Assembly: GCA_021229015.1 (NCBI GenBank)
Contig: CM037783.1
Span: 22,542,608-22,606,607 of the forward strand
DNA from: Solen grandis
Lineage: Eukaryota; Mollusca; Bivalvia; Adapedonta; Solenidae
Direction: 5' to 3'
Length of the DNA stretch: 64,000 bases
Both the position numbers and the translations under genes were made by a program. Each line of letters starts with the position of its first letter. Positions within the stretch are counted from its first letter, which is position 1. Below are positions 1-12,021 of the stretch, piece by piece. Under the pieces are notes generated by a model that did no database searches, was not told where the DNA came from, and saw only the letters and a program-made list of their open reading frames with translations.

Positions 1-577
1 ATATCATCAAGCATGTTGGAAAGTTTTATGCATATAGACCATCTAGCTGTATTACATACTTTTGTAATTAGCTCTATAGATTAACATAATACTTCTTGAA
101 AACGCAAATAAATGGTCTCATGCAATGCCAGTTTCAAATGTCTTACTCATAACATGTGTTTCAGTAAATATTAACCTGTCACCTTGTTTTTGGTTATCAT
201 TATATATATATTTGTTTATTACTTAAACTGTTCAAAATTTAGTATTTCTTTAGATATATTCATTTAACTTAATGTCAGTAATTATACTGAATATGAAACA
301 AAATATCTTAATTCATGTCACATAATTTTCTTTCTCTTTTGACATCACTATGAACAATTAATGATATGTACAGTTGAATCCCATTTACTCCACAACCCCT
401 TCTATGGCCCTGATCCCATCCCTTCTGGTTTCTATATGTACATAAAATTTGTGTTATGCGAAAAACATGGCATCATCCAAAATGATTTTTTGGCCTGAGA
501 CAATAGATTGCTTTGATTTTCACACCTACTATTTAAAGTCGCTGATAAAACATTAATTATTGACGCCATTTTGAAAA
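1..577. other. AT-rich sequence, no gene seen
   Basis: No open frame, splice-bounded exon or RNA gene is supported here. The stretch is AT-rich non-coding DNA, either intergenic or intronic. Confidence 0.5.
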
Positions 578-1950
578 CAAGAGGGCCATGATGGCCCTGG
601 ATCGCTCACCTGAGTACCATTGCTACAACTGATTACAAGGTTTTTAAACAGACAAGAATTCTGATATAACTCAATCTTAAACATTTTAGCCCTGACAATA
701 CTACACCCAAATATATAAGCACTGGCCTTTTGGTTTCAGAGGAGAAGACTTAGTGCGGGTCATTTCACTCCAAAGGGCACCATTTTGAAAATCTTGATAA
801 TGATCCATTAGATGATGCTACATACCAAATATCTAAGCTCTAGGCCTAATGGATTCATAGAAGAAATTTTTAAAAGATTTTCCTATATAACTCTATGTTA
901 AACAAGTGACCCTGGTGCGGGCAATTTATCACCATAGGGTCATGATTTGTACAATCTTGGTAATAAACCATAAGATGATGCTTCATACCAAATATCTAAT
1001 CTCTAGGCCTTATGGATTCATAGAAAAGATTTTTAAAGATTTTCCTATATAACTCTATGTAAAACAATGTGATCCTGGCGGGGTTATTATCACCATAGGC
1101 TATGATTGTACAATCTGGTAATGAAACCATAAGATTGATGCTACATACCAAATATCTTAAGCTCTAGGCCTTATGATTCATAGAAGAAGATTTTTAAACA
1201 TTTTCCTATAAACTCTATGTAAAACAAGTGACCATGGTGCGGGTCATTTATCATCGTAGGGCTATGATTTGTACAATCTTGGTAATGGCCATAAGATGAT
1301 GCTACATACCAAATATCTAAGCTCTAGGCCTAATGGATCATAGAAAGAATTTTAAGTTTTTTCATATAACTCTATGTAAAACAAGTGACCCATGGTGCGG
1401 GTCATTATCACCATAGGGTCATGATTTGTACAATCTTGGTAATGAACCATAAGATGATGCTTCATACCAAATATCTAATCTCTAGGCCTTATGGATTCAT
1501 AGAAGAAGATTTTTAAACATTTTCCTATATAACTCTATGTAAAACAAGTGACCCCTGGTGCGGGGGCATTTATCACCGTTTGGCTATGTTTTGAACAATC
1601 TTGGTAATGGCCCATAAGATGATGCTACATACCAAATATCTAAGCTCTAGGCCTTGCAGTTTTGCAGAAGAAGATTTTCAAAGTTTGCATTTTTAAAATC
1701 TATTTTTAGCTCCTGTGACCTACTTTTTTAACCAATCTGAATAATTTGTACAACTTTGATAGAGGGCATCATAAGGATGATTCCTGTGAAGTTTGGTCAA
1801 AATCCCTTCAGTGGTTCATGAGGAGATGTTGTTTAAAGCAAATTGTTGACGACGGACGCACGCACGCACGCACGGACGATGGACGACGGACGACGGACAA
1901 AAGGCGATCACAATAGCTCACCATGAGCACGTTGTGCTCAGGTGAGCTAA
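578..1950 (-). mobile_element. Non-autonomous hairpin-ended repeat, family A
   Basis: Read on the minus strand, the element starts with a hairpin head (AGCTCACCTGAGCAC, then its imperfect complement; plus coordinates about 1915-1950). It ends at 578 with the palindrome AGGGCCATCATGGCCCT followed by CTTG and T. The head CTCACCTGAG and tail CTCAGGTGAG form short inverted termini. The interior holds about five degenerate modules of roughly 160 bp: 'aactctatgt' recurs near 891, 1050, 1210, 1369 and 1531. A CG-rich simple tract (1855-1905) lies next to the head. It has no coding capacity. The structure resembles Helentron-type non-autonomous elements; that assignment is inference. Confidence 0.75.
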
Positions 1951-1989
1951 CAATGGAAAGGTGCAAAGTCTATTAATTACCAGATCATA

Positions 1990-2338
1990 AATAATTTCAA
2001 CATGTGCAGGTCAAAACTCTCAAATCATCTTTCCACTGATAGACCGAGAATCGTTCTGGGCCTGAAGAACATAACCTATGTAATAAGAAGTCAATGTTTT
2101 CGATGGCTGGGCCACCTTGAAAGGAAACCCTGTGCTGACTGGAGTAGGAAGATCTGGAAAGAGTGGGAGGTAGCTGGATACCGTCCCGCAGATCAGCCCA
2201 GAGAGTCCTGGGTAGACACAGTAAAAGAGGACCTCCAACCTTCAAGATGCAAGAGACTGGTTGAGATGGAAATTATCTATAGACAAGCAAGCAACCCAGA
2301 ATATTGGAAAAGGCACGTTAAATGGATGATGTGAATAA
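1990..2338 (+). pseudogene. LINE-type reverse transcriptase C-terminal remnant
   Basis: An open frame of 110 codons (2002-2334) reads like the extreme C-terminal tail of non-LTR retrotransposon ORF2 proteins: FRWLGHLER, then a basic RPADQPRESW segment, then VDTVKEDLQ. This matches the familiar 'RWLGHVLRM ... RGRPRxxWxDDVxxDL' pattern. No palm-domain motifs lie upstream, so the element is 5'-truncated and dead. It lies just downstream of the proposed minus-strand gene's 3' end, in the opposite orientation. Confidence 0.6.
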
Positions 2339-2341
2339 ATG

Positions 2342-2347
2342 TTTATT
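2342..2347 (-). terminator. Candidate polyadenylation signal AATAAA (minus strand)
   Basis: TTTATT on the plus strand is AATAAA on the minus strand, about 155 bases beyond the TAA that closes the exon at 2502-2717. Spacing and orientation suit a short 3' UTR. Chance occurrence is common in AT-rich DNA. Confidence 0.35.
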
Positions 2348-2501
2348 CAATGAAAGATTATGCTTGTGTGATCAGTGAAACAACCATTACATCCGATATT
2401 TGTATGTGATTAAGTTATAAATGTATATACCGGGTATTGTTTACTGATGTATGCAGTAGGAAACATCTTCATATTTCATGACAGAAAATATTAAAATGAG
2501 G

Positions 2502-2717
2502 TTAACCTCCTAATTCCACACAATCAATCCTTAGTTGTTCAGACAGGGCACTATATGCTATTTCAGTGAGAAAAGTTGATGGAGCATTTTCTGAAACAAA
2601 TTGTGGATGTAATATCATGGATGTCTCGGCGTACAAGGTGTATTTTAGATCATTTTGATGTCTTTTGTTATTACTGAACAAATGTTGATAAACCAAAGTA
2701 GAGGAGATAAGGAGCAC
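2502..2717 (-). CDS. Candidate terminal exon of an unrecognised minus-strand gene
   Basis: On the minus strand a TTTCAGAG acceptor precedes an open frame of 71 codons closed by TAA. If AG at 2719-2718 is used, the exon starts at 2717 in phase 0, matching the phase-0 donor of the exon at 7076-7186. The upstream CAG would give a 2-nt shift. The translation (starting VLLISSTLVYQHLF, ending RIDCVELGG) is balanced in composition and contains no repeat. Minus-strand AATAAA follows at 2347-2342. I do not recognise the family; no domain or catalytic motif is apparent. The link to the other two exons rests on phase, strand and order only. Confidence 0.45.
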   Translation of the reverse strand: MLLISSTLVYQHLFSNNKRHQNDLKYTLYAETSMILHPQFVSENAPSTFLTEIAYSALSEQLRIDCVELGG

Positions 2718-2719
2718 CT

Positions 2720-3252
2720 CTGAAATGCCACTTGTATGTTTATTTCATGGTGACATTGTTGTGAATTAAATACAGAATGAAAAAAGCTACAACTTGCTGT
2801 CTTTTCTTTTTTTTCTTAAACAGAGTAAACAGGCAATTCTTAGGGTGTTTTTTGTTGTTGTTGTTTTTTTGGAGGGGGGGGGGGGGTTTATAAAATTCAA
2901 AGGCTTTTTCAGAGGCTTTTATGGTGTAAATTAAGATTTATTAGCTCAAACCATTATTAAACTAATTTACCATAGCTTTACATAATGACATTGTTTACTT
3001 CTGGTTTAAACATAATTGTAATTCAGACAGGTCCTAATTGTGTCACTTCACAAGGAAATGTGGTGAACTAAACTAAGCTTACTTCAGGCTAATTCATACA
3101 CTTAGTTTTTAGTCATGCAGTAAAAGGTTGATATGAGTACAGCATGCATGAATATTTGTACTCAGTCTGCAAATATCAGAGTAGTCGGATATTCGTTACA
3201 GTTAATGACACATACATTAGGAGAAAAAACAATACTATTTCTATTATTAAAA
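2720..3252. other. Non-coding, with homopolymer runs
   Basis: No gene seen. There is a T-rich stretch with GTT repeats at about 2850-2870 and a run of about 12 G at 2876-2887. This is probably intron of the proposed minus-strand gene. Confidence 0.4.
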
Positions 3253-4948
3253 CAAGAGGCCCATGATGGCCCTAAATCGCTCACCTGAGATAAATAGGTT
3301 GACCCAAGGAACATCTGTACCAATTTATTTTAAAATCTGGCCAGTAGTTTTGAAGAAGATGATTTTTAAAGTTTTCTTTTTTTTTTTTCTTTTTGTAGCC
3401 ATGGCAACCAGAGTTCTTCATGGATTAACTTTATTTTAGGAACTTTTGTGAAGGTTGACCCAAGGATCATTCCTGCCAAGTTTAATCAAATTCTGTCCAG
3501 TGGTTTCAGAGGAAATGTTGATTAAAGGTTTCTCTATATACATATAAGGCAAATAAGCCCCGCCCCTGGCGGCCATGTTTTTTACAAATCGGAATAGTTT
3601 TAGCAACTTTGGTAGAGGTTGACCCAAGGAACATCTGTACCAATTTATTTTAAAATCTGGCCAGTACTTTTGAAGAAGATGATTTTTAAAGTTTTCATTT
3701 TTTATTTTTTTTTGTTGCCATGGCAACCAGAGTTCTACATGGATCAAGTTTATTTCAGCAACTTTTGTGAAGGTTGACCCAAGGATCATCCCTGCCAAGT
3801 TTAATCAAATTCTATCCAGTGGTTTCAGAGGCAATGTATTTAAAGATTTCTCTATAATACAATAAGCAAAAACATGCCATTTCTATTATTAAACGGGGAT
3901 GATTTTAAATTTGGTATAGGTTGACCCAAGGAACATCTGTACCAATTTATTTTAAAATCTGGCCAGTATTTTGAAGAAGATGATTTTTAAAGTTTTCTTT
4001 TTTTTTTCTTTTTGTAGCCATGGCAACCAGAGTTCTTATGGATTTAATTTATTTTAGAACTTTTGTGAGGCTTGACCCAAGGATCATCCTGCCAAGTTTA
4101 ATCAAATTCTGTCCAGTGGTTTCAGAGAATGTTGTTAAAGGTTTCTCTATATACATATAAGGCAAATAAGCCCGCCCCTGGCGGCCATGTTTTTTTACGG
4201 ATCGGAATAATTTTAGCAACTTTGGTAGAGGTTGACCCAAGGAACATCTGTACCAATTTATTTTAAAATCTGGCCAGTAGTTTTGAAGAAGATGATTTTT
4301 AAAGTTTTCTTTTTCTTTTTTTTTTGTTGCCATGGCAACCAGAGTTCTACATGGATCAAGTTTATTTTAGCAACTTTTGTGAAGGTTGACCCAAGGATCA
4401 TCCCTGCCCAAGTGTTTTAAGACTCAAATCCTGCCCAGTTGGTTTCATTTTGAGTGACAAGATGTTTTTTGAAAGGTAGTTTTGAGATATTTTAAGTCAA
4501 TATCTTGTGCAGGCAACAGTTTCATGGATCAATTATTACAACTTGTGAGTTGACCAGGTCATCCTGCGTCAATTGTGGTTTTTTATGACTGGATCGGACG
4601 AATAATGTTAGCAACTTTGGTAGAGGTTGACCCAAGGAACATCTGTACCAAATTATTTTGAAATCTGACCAGTAGTTTTGAAGGAGATGATTTTTAAATT
4701 TTCAAATTATTTTTCTTTTTGTTGCCATGGCAACCAGAGTTCTTCATGGATCAACTTTATTTTAGCAACTTTTGTAGAGCCTCACCCAAGGAACATTCCT
4801 GCCAAGTTTCATTAAATTCTGTCCAGCGGTTTCAGAGGAGATGTCGTTTAAAGCAAATTGTTGACGACGTATGACGCACGACGACGGACGCCGGATGAAG
4901 GGCGATCACAAAAGCTCACCTTGAGCACTTTGTGCTCAGGTGAGCTAA
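3253..4948 (-). mobile_element. Non-autonomous hairpin-ended repeat, family A, long copy
   Basis: Same family as 578-1950 and 14501-15810. The minus-strand head hairpin (AGCTCACCTGAGCACAAAG) lies at about 4910-4948. The tail hairpin with AGGGCCATCATGGGCCT and CTTG is at 3253-3275. The interior alternates two diverged half-modules of about 160 bp, giving about 320-bp units. Landmarks are 'gttgccatggcaaccagagttct', 'ggcggccatg' and 'gacccaaggaacatctgtacc'. Several units carry small deletions (for example near 3850-3900 and 4430-4620). Open frames here are translations of the repeat, not genes. Confidence 0.75.
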
Positions 4949-5065
4949 CAAGAGCACCATAAAGTGTGGCAATATATGCACAAAAGTAACCCTGGTATGT
5001 TGTGTAGTACAATATTGTGATACATCAACACACAGCTGGTGAGTAAACCCTGGAAGGAGCAGTCT

Positions 5066-5110
5066 GATCAGGGTCTCCTCTGTTTGCTCATTATTGTAGC
5101 TCATATTCTA
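5066..5110. repeat. Fragment of a dispersed repeat
   Basis: 'agtctgatcagggtctcctc' followed by 'tgtttgc' resembles stretches near 18660, 49700 and 58690. It is one of at least four degenerate copies of an interspersed repeat of unknown class in this window. Confidence 0.35.
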
Positions 5111-5499
5111 TAGTCTGCCAGGCAAAGAAAAACCCACTGTATCATAAACCACAAGTTCAGAAAATAAGTTTTTACTAAGTCATAAATTTGCAGGGTGAAA
5201 GGTTAACAGTATTTATTTTTTTTTCATAAAACAGGAGTGCAACTTGGTTTTAGCCTAACATTCTGTGTTAAAATTATACAATGCAATACAATATGTATTG
5301 TTATAATCCTACAAGACTCAAAATGCAAAAGATACAGCTCCATTACTATTATCTTAATGAAACAATATACAGTTATTCATCACACACTCAAAGTCCAGAT
5401 TTGTAAATCACTCTTTGTTGACAACTGCTATGTTTAAACAAAAAGTGACTGTGTGATTCACTCATGGTCCTGTTGCAAAAAAACACAACATTTCTCTAT

Positions 5500-6013
5500 A
5501 CTCTATTTTCTCCATGCCGATGAATTATTATCAGATTTTATGGTGAGCTGATTAATCATAAAGTCAACGAATCAGTGACGAGTTACTAGTTGACGTGACG
5601 ATGACGACGAAAATAATTCGTTGACGAATTATTGACCAAAAAAAGGGGTGTTGTTAATATTTCAACGCGCATCTGATTGGGTAACTCCATTAATTTCATA
5701 AATTGATACTCGCAAAGTTGCACTTCGCACATCGTTGGCCTCTGGTTGTAACCTCTTACACTTTATTGCGGTTCAATGTTTATACATGTAATTGAATATT
5801 TGAGAAATTAAAATCTATACCTCATGCATATCTATATAATCTATATAGTACAGAATACTTTGTTTTCATGTTGTACAGTAAGAGGGTTTTAATAGGCATT
5901 TACTCCAAACATGGTACTAGTATATTTGGTATTTAATCATGATTAATCAATTAATCAGTGACTTTTGTCTCTGATTAATCGACGAATATTTTTTCGACTG
6001 ATTCCAATCACTA
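5500..6013. repeat. Probable remnant of a DNA transposon (hAT-like terminus)
   Basis: Repeated ATTAATCGACGA / TCGTTGACGAATT motifs lie at 5560-5640 and 5935-6000. The right end, read on the minus strand, is CTGTAGTGATTGGAATCAGT, similar to the TAGTGATGGGAAT ends of hAT elements. There is no transposase frame. The left boundary is not certain. Confidence 0.3.
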
Positions 6014-6164
6014 CAGATTATGTAATCTCTACAGTTGTGCAGAAATTAGTTTCAGGAAGAGAATGTCCTTTGAGTATCAATGAATGCTTTAATGTGGTAG
6101 AAAAACTTGTTCCCCCCTCCCCCCCTCGTTTAACACCAAAATTTAGCACCACATGATTTATTAA

Positions 6165-6985
6165 CAAGAGTGCCAGTGATGCCACAATATACGCTGCCAC
6201 AAAATACAAAGACCAAGAGAGGTCTTTTAATTATTGCTTTTAACATTTCTGTAAGCATATGCTCATAATGAAGTCTGTAAGACCAATTAATTTAGCTGAA
6301 CAGAGATAGAACCCTAAAAATGCTTCCAATATGACAATAGGTCAAATAGCAGTATCAATATGAATCCTTTTTTCTTTCTCCGCATAACTCTTGCAAAAAT
6401 CACTATACCAGAAAATCCCTTTTGCACCTTTCCTTTAGAAACTTGTTTTTTCAAGAGACATGTTTAGAAAGGCATAAAAATCCCTGCTTTGTGCATATCT
6501 ACCCAGTATAGTAATGACATTGCCCAAGTTTTGAAAAGATTAGGTCAGAAACATACAAGAAATTGCATTCACAAAGCTGAAATATCAATCAGCTAAAGAG
6601 ACTAAGTTTCAAGGGACAAAAATCTTGCAAAAATTAATGAACCGGAAAATTGCCACTTCATGCACACCTACCCATTAAAGTAATGACATTGACCAAGTTT
6701 TGAAAAGATTCATTCAGAAATGTAGGAGGAGTTGCGTTCACAAGGCTGCAATATCAATCAGCTACAGAGACTAAGTTTCAAGGGACACAAATCTTGTAAA
6801 AATCAATGGACCGGAAAATCACCACTTCATGCACATCTACCCATTATAGTAATGACATTGACCAAGTTTTGAAAAGATTCATTCAGAAATGTAGGAGGAG
6901 TTGCGTTCACAAGATATGGATGTACAGACGTACGGACAGAGATGACGCCAATATACGACCGCCTCCGGCGGCGTATAAAAAGCTA
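6165..6985 (-). mobile_element. Non-autonomous hairpin-ended repeat, 'CGCCGGAGGCG' family
   Basis: The minus-strand head near 6950-6985 has the palindromic CGCCGCCGGAGGCG followed by 'gtatattggcgtc' and a TCCGTACGTCTGTACATCC stretch. The tail at 6165-6185 is a short TGGCA/TGCCA hairpin followed by CTCTTG and T. The interior has three diverged modules of about 170-180 bp ('taatgacattg' recurs at 6502, 6681 and 6850). It is the same design as family A with unrelated ends. Confidence 0.6.
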
Positions 6986-7075
6986 AACAGTATTCTTCAT
7001 ATCACTTTAACCATTACTGATTATATGAATTAATGCTTAAGATGTTTTTACACAACTCTATAAATAAACAATCAC

Positions 7076-7186
7076 CTTTTGTCCAAGGAATAGTTTCTTC
7101 TCTGAGAGTATTGTGAAGCCCCCTGCAACTGTGCCTTTAGTAGAAGAAGGTGTGTCTGCTGCAGCATCAGGACCAGTTAGGCTTAC
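7076..7186 (-). CDS. Candidate internal exon, unrecognised minus-strand gene
   Basis: On the minus strand, TTTTGGTTTAAG (acceptor) precedes 111 nt (37 codons, phase 0 at both ends) followed by the donor GTGATT. The translation includes the stretches TGPDAAADTPSSTK and AGGFTILSEKKLFLGQK. It has a more even base composition than the flanking intron-like DNA. Phase 0 on the left joins the exon at 13841-13900 and on the right the exon at 2502-2717. The protein family is not recognised. The acceptor is only moderate (AAG, weak pyrimidine tract). Confidence 0.5.
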
Positions 7187-7309
7187 CTTAAACCAAAACA
7201 TTATAGAAAATAAGCAAACTACAGCAAGTGAAGAGTCTTTTTCATTGAAGAAGAACTGTTTTGAAATGTTTTATACAGAATAAGGTAACTAGTCAACCCT
7301 CGTGAGAAA

Positions 7310-8400
7310 TATTATAACTAATCAGTACGAAAATGGCGGACTGAAAATGATAAATCTAAGTGCATTTATAGATTCCATGAAAATAACATGGATAAGAAGA
7401 CTCCTTATAGAAGATAGTAAGTGGCAAAATTTAGTAGAACAATTTTCCCCTTAAAATATGGATCAGACTATCTTCAAATAAATAATATAAAAAATGACTT
7501 TTGGAGAGATGTTTTTAAAGCTTGGAATTCTTATGTTAAACAAATTACATTGAATCATGGGAAGACTTGTGTCAACCAATATGGTGTAATCCACTAGTGA
7601 AGGTCGGACGGCACTCAGTGTTATACAAATCATTTGTTGAGAAAAACCTATTTTTTATAGCAGACATTGTAAATGACAAGGGAATATTTTTAGATTATGA
7701 ACAAATTAAACATATGGGTGTAAACACTAATTTTATTCAATATAATGGCTTATTACAAGCTCTAAACAGACTTAAGGTTAGTTTAAATATAGATTCACAG
7801 GCACATAATCTTCAGAGACCATATTACCTAAAACTTAAAAGTCCTCATTAATGATAAAAAGGGTTGTCAACAAATTTATAAAATAATACTTTATAACAAC
7901 ACGAAAAACTGCTCTTCAAATTCAGAAAAAAAAAGTGGGAAACAGAATTAAATTTAAGTCATAATTTTAATTGGAAAAATGTTTATATTTCTATTCACAA
8001 TATTTCAAAGGACACAAATTTAAAATGGTTTCAATATAGAATATATTACAGAATACTAGCCACAAACAGATTCTTAACAATGATAGGAATAAAAAATGAC
8101 GATAAATGTTCCTTTTGTCATCATGTAAGTGAAACACTATCTCACCTTTTTTTATGATTGTAAGCTAATACGCAACTTTTGGTCAAAAATAATTGAATGG
8201 TTAAAAGCATCAAATATACAAGTTGATAATTCTATCTTTTCAAAAACTGATGTTATCTTAGGAAGAATTGGAAAAAGTGAGTCAAGCTTTATAATTAACT
8301 GGATTATTCTCTTGGCAAAAAAATTCTTTATAACAAGTGTCAACAAAAAAAAAAATATATGATTTATAAGATGGTAAAATAAAACATATTTTTGAATACT
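7310..8400 (+). pseudogene. Degenerate LINE ORF2 C-terminal region (zf-RVT type)
   Basis: Open pieces in shifting frames read as one decayed non-LTR retrotransposon protein. About 7320-7450 gives ENGGLKMINLSAFIDSMK, like the 'GGLkmin...f..slK..W..R' motif downstream of the reverse transcriptase. 7567-7851 gives a segment with DKGIFLDYEQIK. About 8030-8362 gives a CxxC...H...C segment (DDKCSFCHH, ETLSHLF, then YDCKLIRNFW), typical of the zf-RVT region. Several frameshifts and stops separate them. The catalytic domain is absent, so it is a 5'-truncated dead copy. Confidence 0.7.
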
Positions 8401-9714
8401 AATTAACAGTTACATTCCCTTATCATTTTGAGTTTAAATAGTTTTGATTGTGTAATTGTATCACTATCTGTGGTGGTTTATTTTTTTTTTTGTATGTATG
8501 TATGTATGTTATGTGCAGGTTCTTTTTATTGTTTCCTTAATTGTTTAATAAAATAATTGATAGTGGTAAACAGAGTAACTCCTACGAAAATAATATCTAA
8601 TAGGTAAAAAGTCTTTCTTGCTCTGCTATTTTTCTTTCTCACATCACGTTTTATATGTTTTCTTTTCCATCAAAATACATTATTTATTTTATAGGAGGTA
8701 CTCTTTTTCCATACAAATAGAATATCCACGTATATGCATGTCCTTGTTGCTATATTTGTAATGCACCTAATAATATGCTTATTGCTTATATCATTTATAT
8801 ATTCATATACGGTGTATAGTGTAAGGTATGTTGGGGGGTGGTCCTCCCCGACCCCCACATACCTATGACGAGTAGAATAAAAGCAATTACCAAAAAAAAA
8901 AAAAAAAAAAAAAAAAAACACTCGTGAGGCCTTATTCATCAAAGGATCAACTTTGTTTCAATAAACATGGAAAAAGGCAATAAAGTGATCATTTGTACAG
9001 AGTATCATTTATTTCTGGTCAATGGTTGAAGAGAAGAATAATTTTTATTTGTTTATACAGTGGAACCTCTCCAAACCACACCCTCTGTAAACAGGGATAC
9101 CAAACTCTCTAAACTGCACAATTACAAAAGCCCCAATATTTTTCTTCTTTGTTACATATATAAAAACTGTCTACGAAAAGGAACTTGATATTTAAGGCAA
9201 ATTCTAAATACCATACAAATTTAATGAGGAAATATTCCAATTTCTACTCTTTTGGACCTCTGTAAACAGAACAGCCAATTAATGAATATCCACTATGCCC
9301 AAGGCAGTACCTATGTGTCAAAGGATGTGAAAACACCAGATGACATGATTGCCCAGGTGTCATAATGGACCTTAATTGTTTATATTTTGACAGTGTTACA
9401 ATTAAAGGGTTTGTGTTTAGACAGCGCAGAAATCTAAAAGCAAATGAGTCATGGACATATAATGATAGTATTTTAGAAACTGTAAACGACTTTAATTAAT
9501 TAGATACTGTCTAATTATTTAGATACTGTTTTTAATTATACAGGATCATTTGTTCCAAATCAGCAGACATTCGTTCCTGAAAGCCTAAAAGCATAGAACA
9601 TGTTATTATGTAAAACTAGTAAGTATAGTATATCCCTTAAGGTTAATGTGTCTTTGATGCTTTAATAGGATCTATTCTTAGTTATTTAAGTGAGATAAAT
9701 CTTTATAGAATGTA
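8401..9714. other. Non-coding: short repeats and poly(A) tract
   Basis: No gene. A TATG microsatellite lies near 8493-8512 and a run of about 29 A at 8893-8919. Near 9056 'acagtggaacctctccaaac' with the recurrence 'cctctgtaaacag' suggests an old DNA-transposon fragment. The rest is AT-rich. Confidence 0.4.
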
Positions 9715-10470
9715 AGAAAATCTACCATGAGCGTTGGTGTGTATGGAGAGCTTGGTAGATATCCATTGTTTGTATTAAGATTTGTTCGTATTATTAAGCA
9801 TTGGTGCAAAGTGGTGTCTTCAGACAATATTTTGTAAAAACACAATACAAACTGTTATTAGATGACTGCCATGCTGGTGAAGTTATTTGGGCTAGTAATG
9901 TGAAACAGCTGTTAGACAACTATGGATTCTCTTATGTATGGACAAGCCTCAATTCTGTTTTTCTTTTAACACATTCCATATATATTTTAAAGAGCGGGTA
10001 CTCAATGTTTTTACACAGCAATGGAAAAGTGATCTGAAAAATAGTACTACACTAACTTTGTACAAAAAAATATAAATTTACCTTTAATATTGAAGGTTAC
10101 TAGTATTTTGGTATTTTGCCTAAGAAATTTAGATCTAGATTTAGACTTTCATCACATAGTTTGGGAAGAATGACACATGCATGTATGTAATCTTTGTCAC
10201 GGTACAGATATAGAAGATGAATTCCACTTTTTGCTTGTCTGTCCAATTTATGAAATATTCAAAAAAAATATATTAATTCTTATTAATAATGACGTCCAAG
10301 TGTTTCCAAGTGTTCTAATATATCAGTAATCAAACTACTGTCAAAATATGTTTATGAGGCTTTCATAATTCGTAATGCAATGATCCAAAATAATACAAGT
10401 GGATAGACAGAACTGCGACTTATTCTTATTTTCATGAATTTATTATAAAATCCTAAGTTTATACTCACAA
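9715..10470 (+). pseudogene. Second degenerate LINE C-terminal remnant
   Basis: Frameshifted fragments in order: about 9728-9800 reads VGVYGELGRYPL then RFVRIIKHW; 9801-10037 contains WASNVKQLLDNYGFSYVW; about 10190-10290 reads LCHGTDIEDEFHFLLVCPIY. These are consecutive landmarks of a LINE ORF2 C-terminal region common in marine invertebrates. It is broken by frameshifts and stops, with no catalytic core. It differs from the copy at 7310-8400, so two LINE lineages are represented. Confidence 0.65.
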
Positions 10471-11404
10471 ATTCTTCTGTGGATATTTTTATAAGCCCTT
10501 CATGAAATGATCTATTGTGAAGGAACCCACTAATTCAACCTTGCCGTAAAACTGTCACAATAGCGATCAAATACGGACAGAAAAAAAAAAATCCCACTAT
10601 ATAATTATTTATGGCTTTATACAATGAGGACAAAACTATGATAAGCACATTAGATTTTTAAGTCTTATTGTATGGCAGCAGCTACTTATTAACAACACAG
10701 ATCAAACCATAAATGTATATGCAAATACACACACTCAGATGCACTACATGTAAAATACAAATGTGCAATTTCAAATTTAAGAAATATGGAGACTTATTCT
10801 TTGGACACAAAAGATCTGATCATTATTTCTTGATTTGAGCAGTATCGCAAGCAGACTGGTGTGGGTAAAATCAAACCTGTCTCAGCAAGGATGGAATCGA
10901 TTTTCACAGTTTACTATATATAAACATCTAAATTACCGGTATAGTTGAAATTGCTCGTTTGGGACCAAAAAAGGGGTTCCTTCTAACTGAGTTTATGCTA
11001 TAAGCAAGTATGCTATAAACAAGGATTTTAATATAAGACAAAGAAGGGGGAAAATAAGACTTTGTGGAAGTGTTCCTTTAAACATTTTGCTTTTTCTGAG
11101 TTCGCCATAAATGAGGACCACTGTATCTATTTTCATGACTCTGAATTTTGGATCACTTTCAACCTATTATTCTTGCTTCTAATCTTCTGTTATGTTTGCC
11201 ATTACTATAGTCATCCACCAGTGCATGCTGTGAAATTCATTTACAGTTTGTTTTGTGCAGTGTGTATGCATGGTGTGTATTATTTTGCAATGTGTCCAAC
11301 TGACGAGAGGATAGAATAGTGAGGTACATGTGCCTTTATGTGTGTTAGTTACTGTATATTTCAAAACATGTAACAGATTGGCATCTATGGACAAAAAAGT
11401 CCCT
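10471..11404. other. AT-rich, no gene seen
   Basis: Short open frames occur but none has splice signals, composition bias or recognisable sequence. Probably intronic. Confidence 0.4.
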
Positions 11405-11825
11405 TTCTGCTGCAGATGAACAGGGTCACCATGAATTTGATACTCTGTAGCAGTTTTACATCAAAAACAGCTGTCGGTATGACACATATGACCCCCTTGA
11501 TGTGTGGCCAGAAGCAAGGTCATACAAGTTCACTGAAGATCACTGAGACCTAGTGACACCAAAATCAATAGGGGTCATCTATTAGTCATGATCCAAGACC
11601 CTATCAAGTTTGAGGAACGTTACAAGGCACACATGTTCTAAAATATCTATCGGAAACGGTTTTCACCTCCAAGGTCACTGAGACCTTGACCTTATACCTA
11701 ATGAAGCCAAAATCCTATACAAATTGAGGAATATAGATGGAAGTATTAATAAGTTTTCAATCAAAAATGACTGACAGACCAACTGACATTTGCAAAACAA
11801 TATGCCCCCATCAAAGGGGGGAATA
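11405..11825. repeat. Dispersed repeat with 'gaccttgacctt' modules
   Basis: Contains two diverged modules. Landmarks are 'caaaatcaataggggtcatc', 'ccctatcaagtttgaggaac', 'cggaaacggttttcacc' and 'aaggtcactgagaccttgac'. The right end is 'aaaacaatatgcccccatca'. This repeat type is abundant in molluscan genomes in my recollection. Non-coding. Confidence 0.45.
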
Positions 11826-11921
11826 TCTTACAGGGTACAAAACTATTTAAAGTTAGACATTAATCAATAATTGCATTTCTCTCAGTCAAATTTGATAAAC
11901 AAAAGGAAATCAATTTATGTA

Positions 11922-12021
11922 TAGGACAGAGTATATTAAGACATTTCTAAAAACAATAGAAGACAAGAAGCAAGCGTAGGCTTCTACTGTCTGGAGAAAT
12001 GTCTTAATATATTCTATCCTA
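11922..12021. repeat. Long hairpin (inverted-repeat mini-element)
   Basis: Arms of 27 nt (11922-11948 and 11995-12021) are complementary except at two positions, and a nested stem AGAAGC/GCTTCT lies in the loop. The single-strand fold would be a two-tier hairpin of 100 nt. A diverged relative is at about 58160-58245 (shared 'ggcttct.. tgtctggaga' core), which supports a dispersed element rather than a unique RNA gene. Confidence 0.55.
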
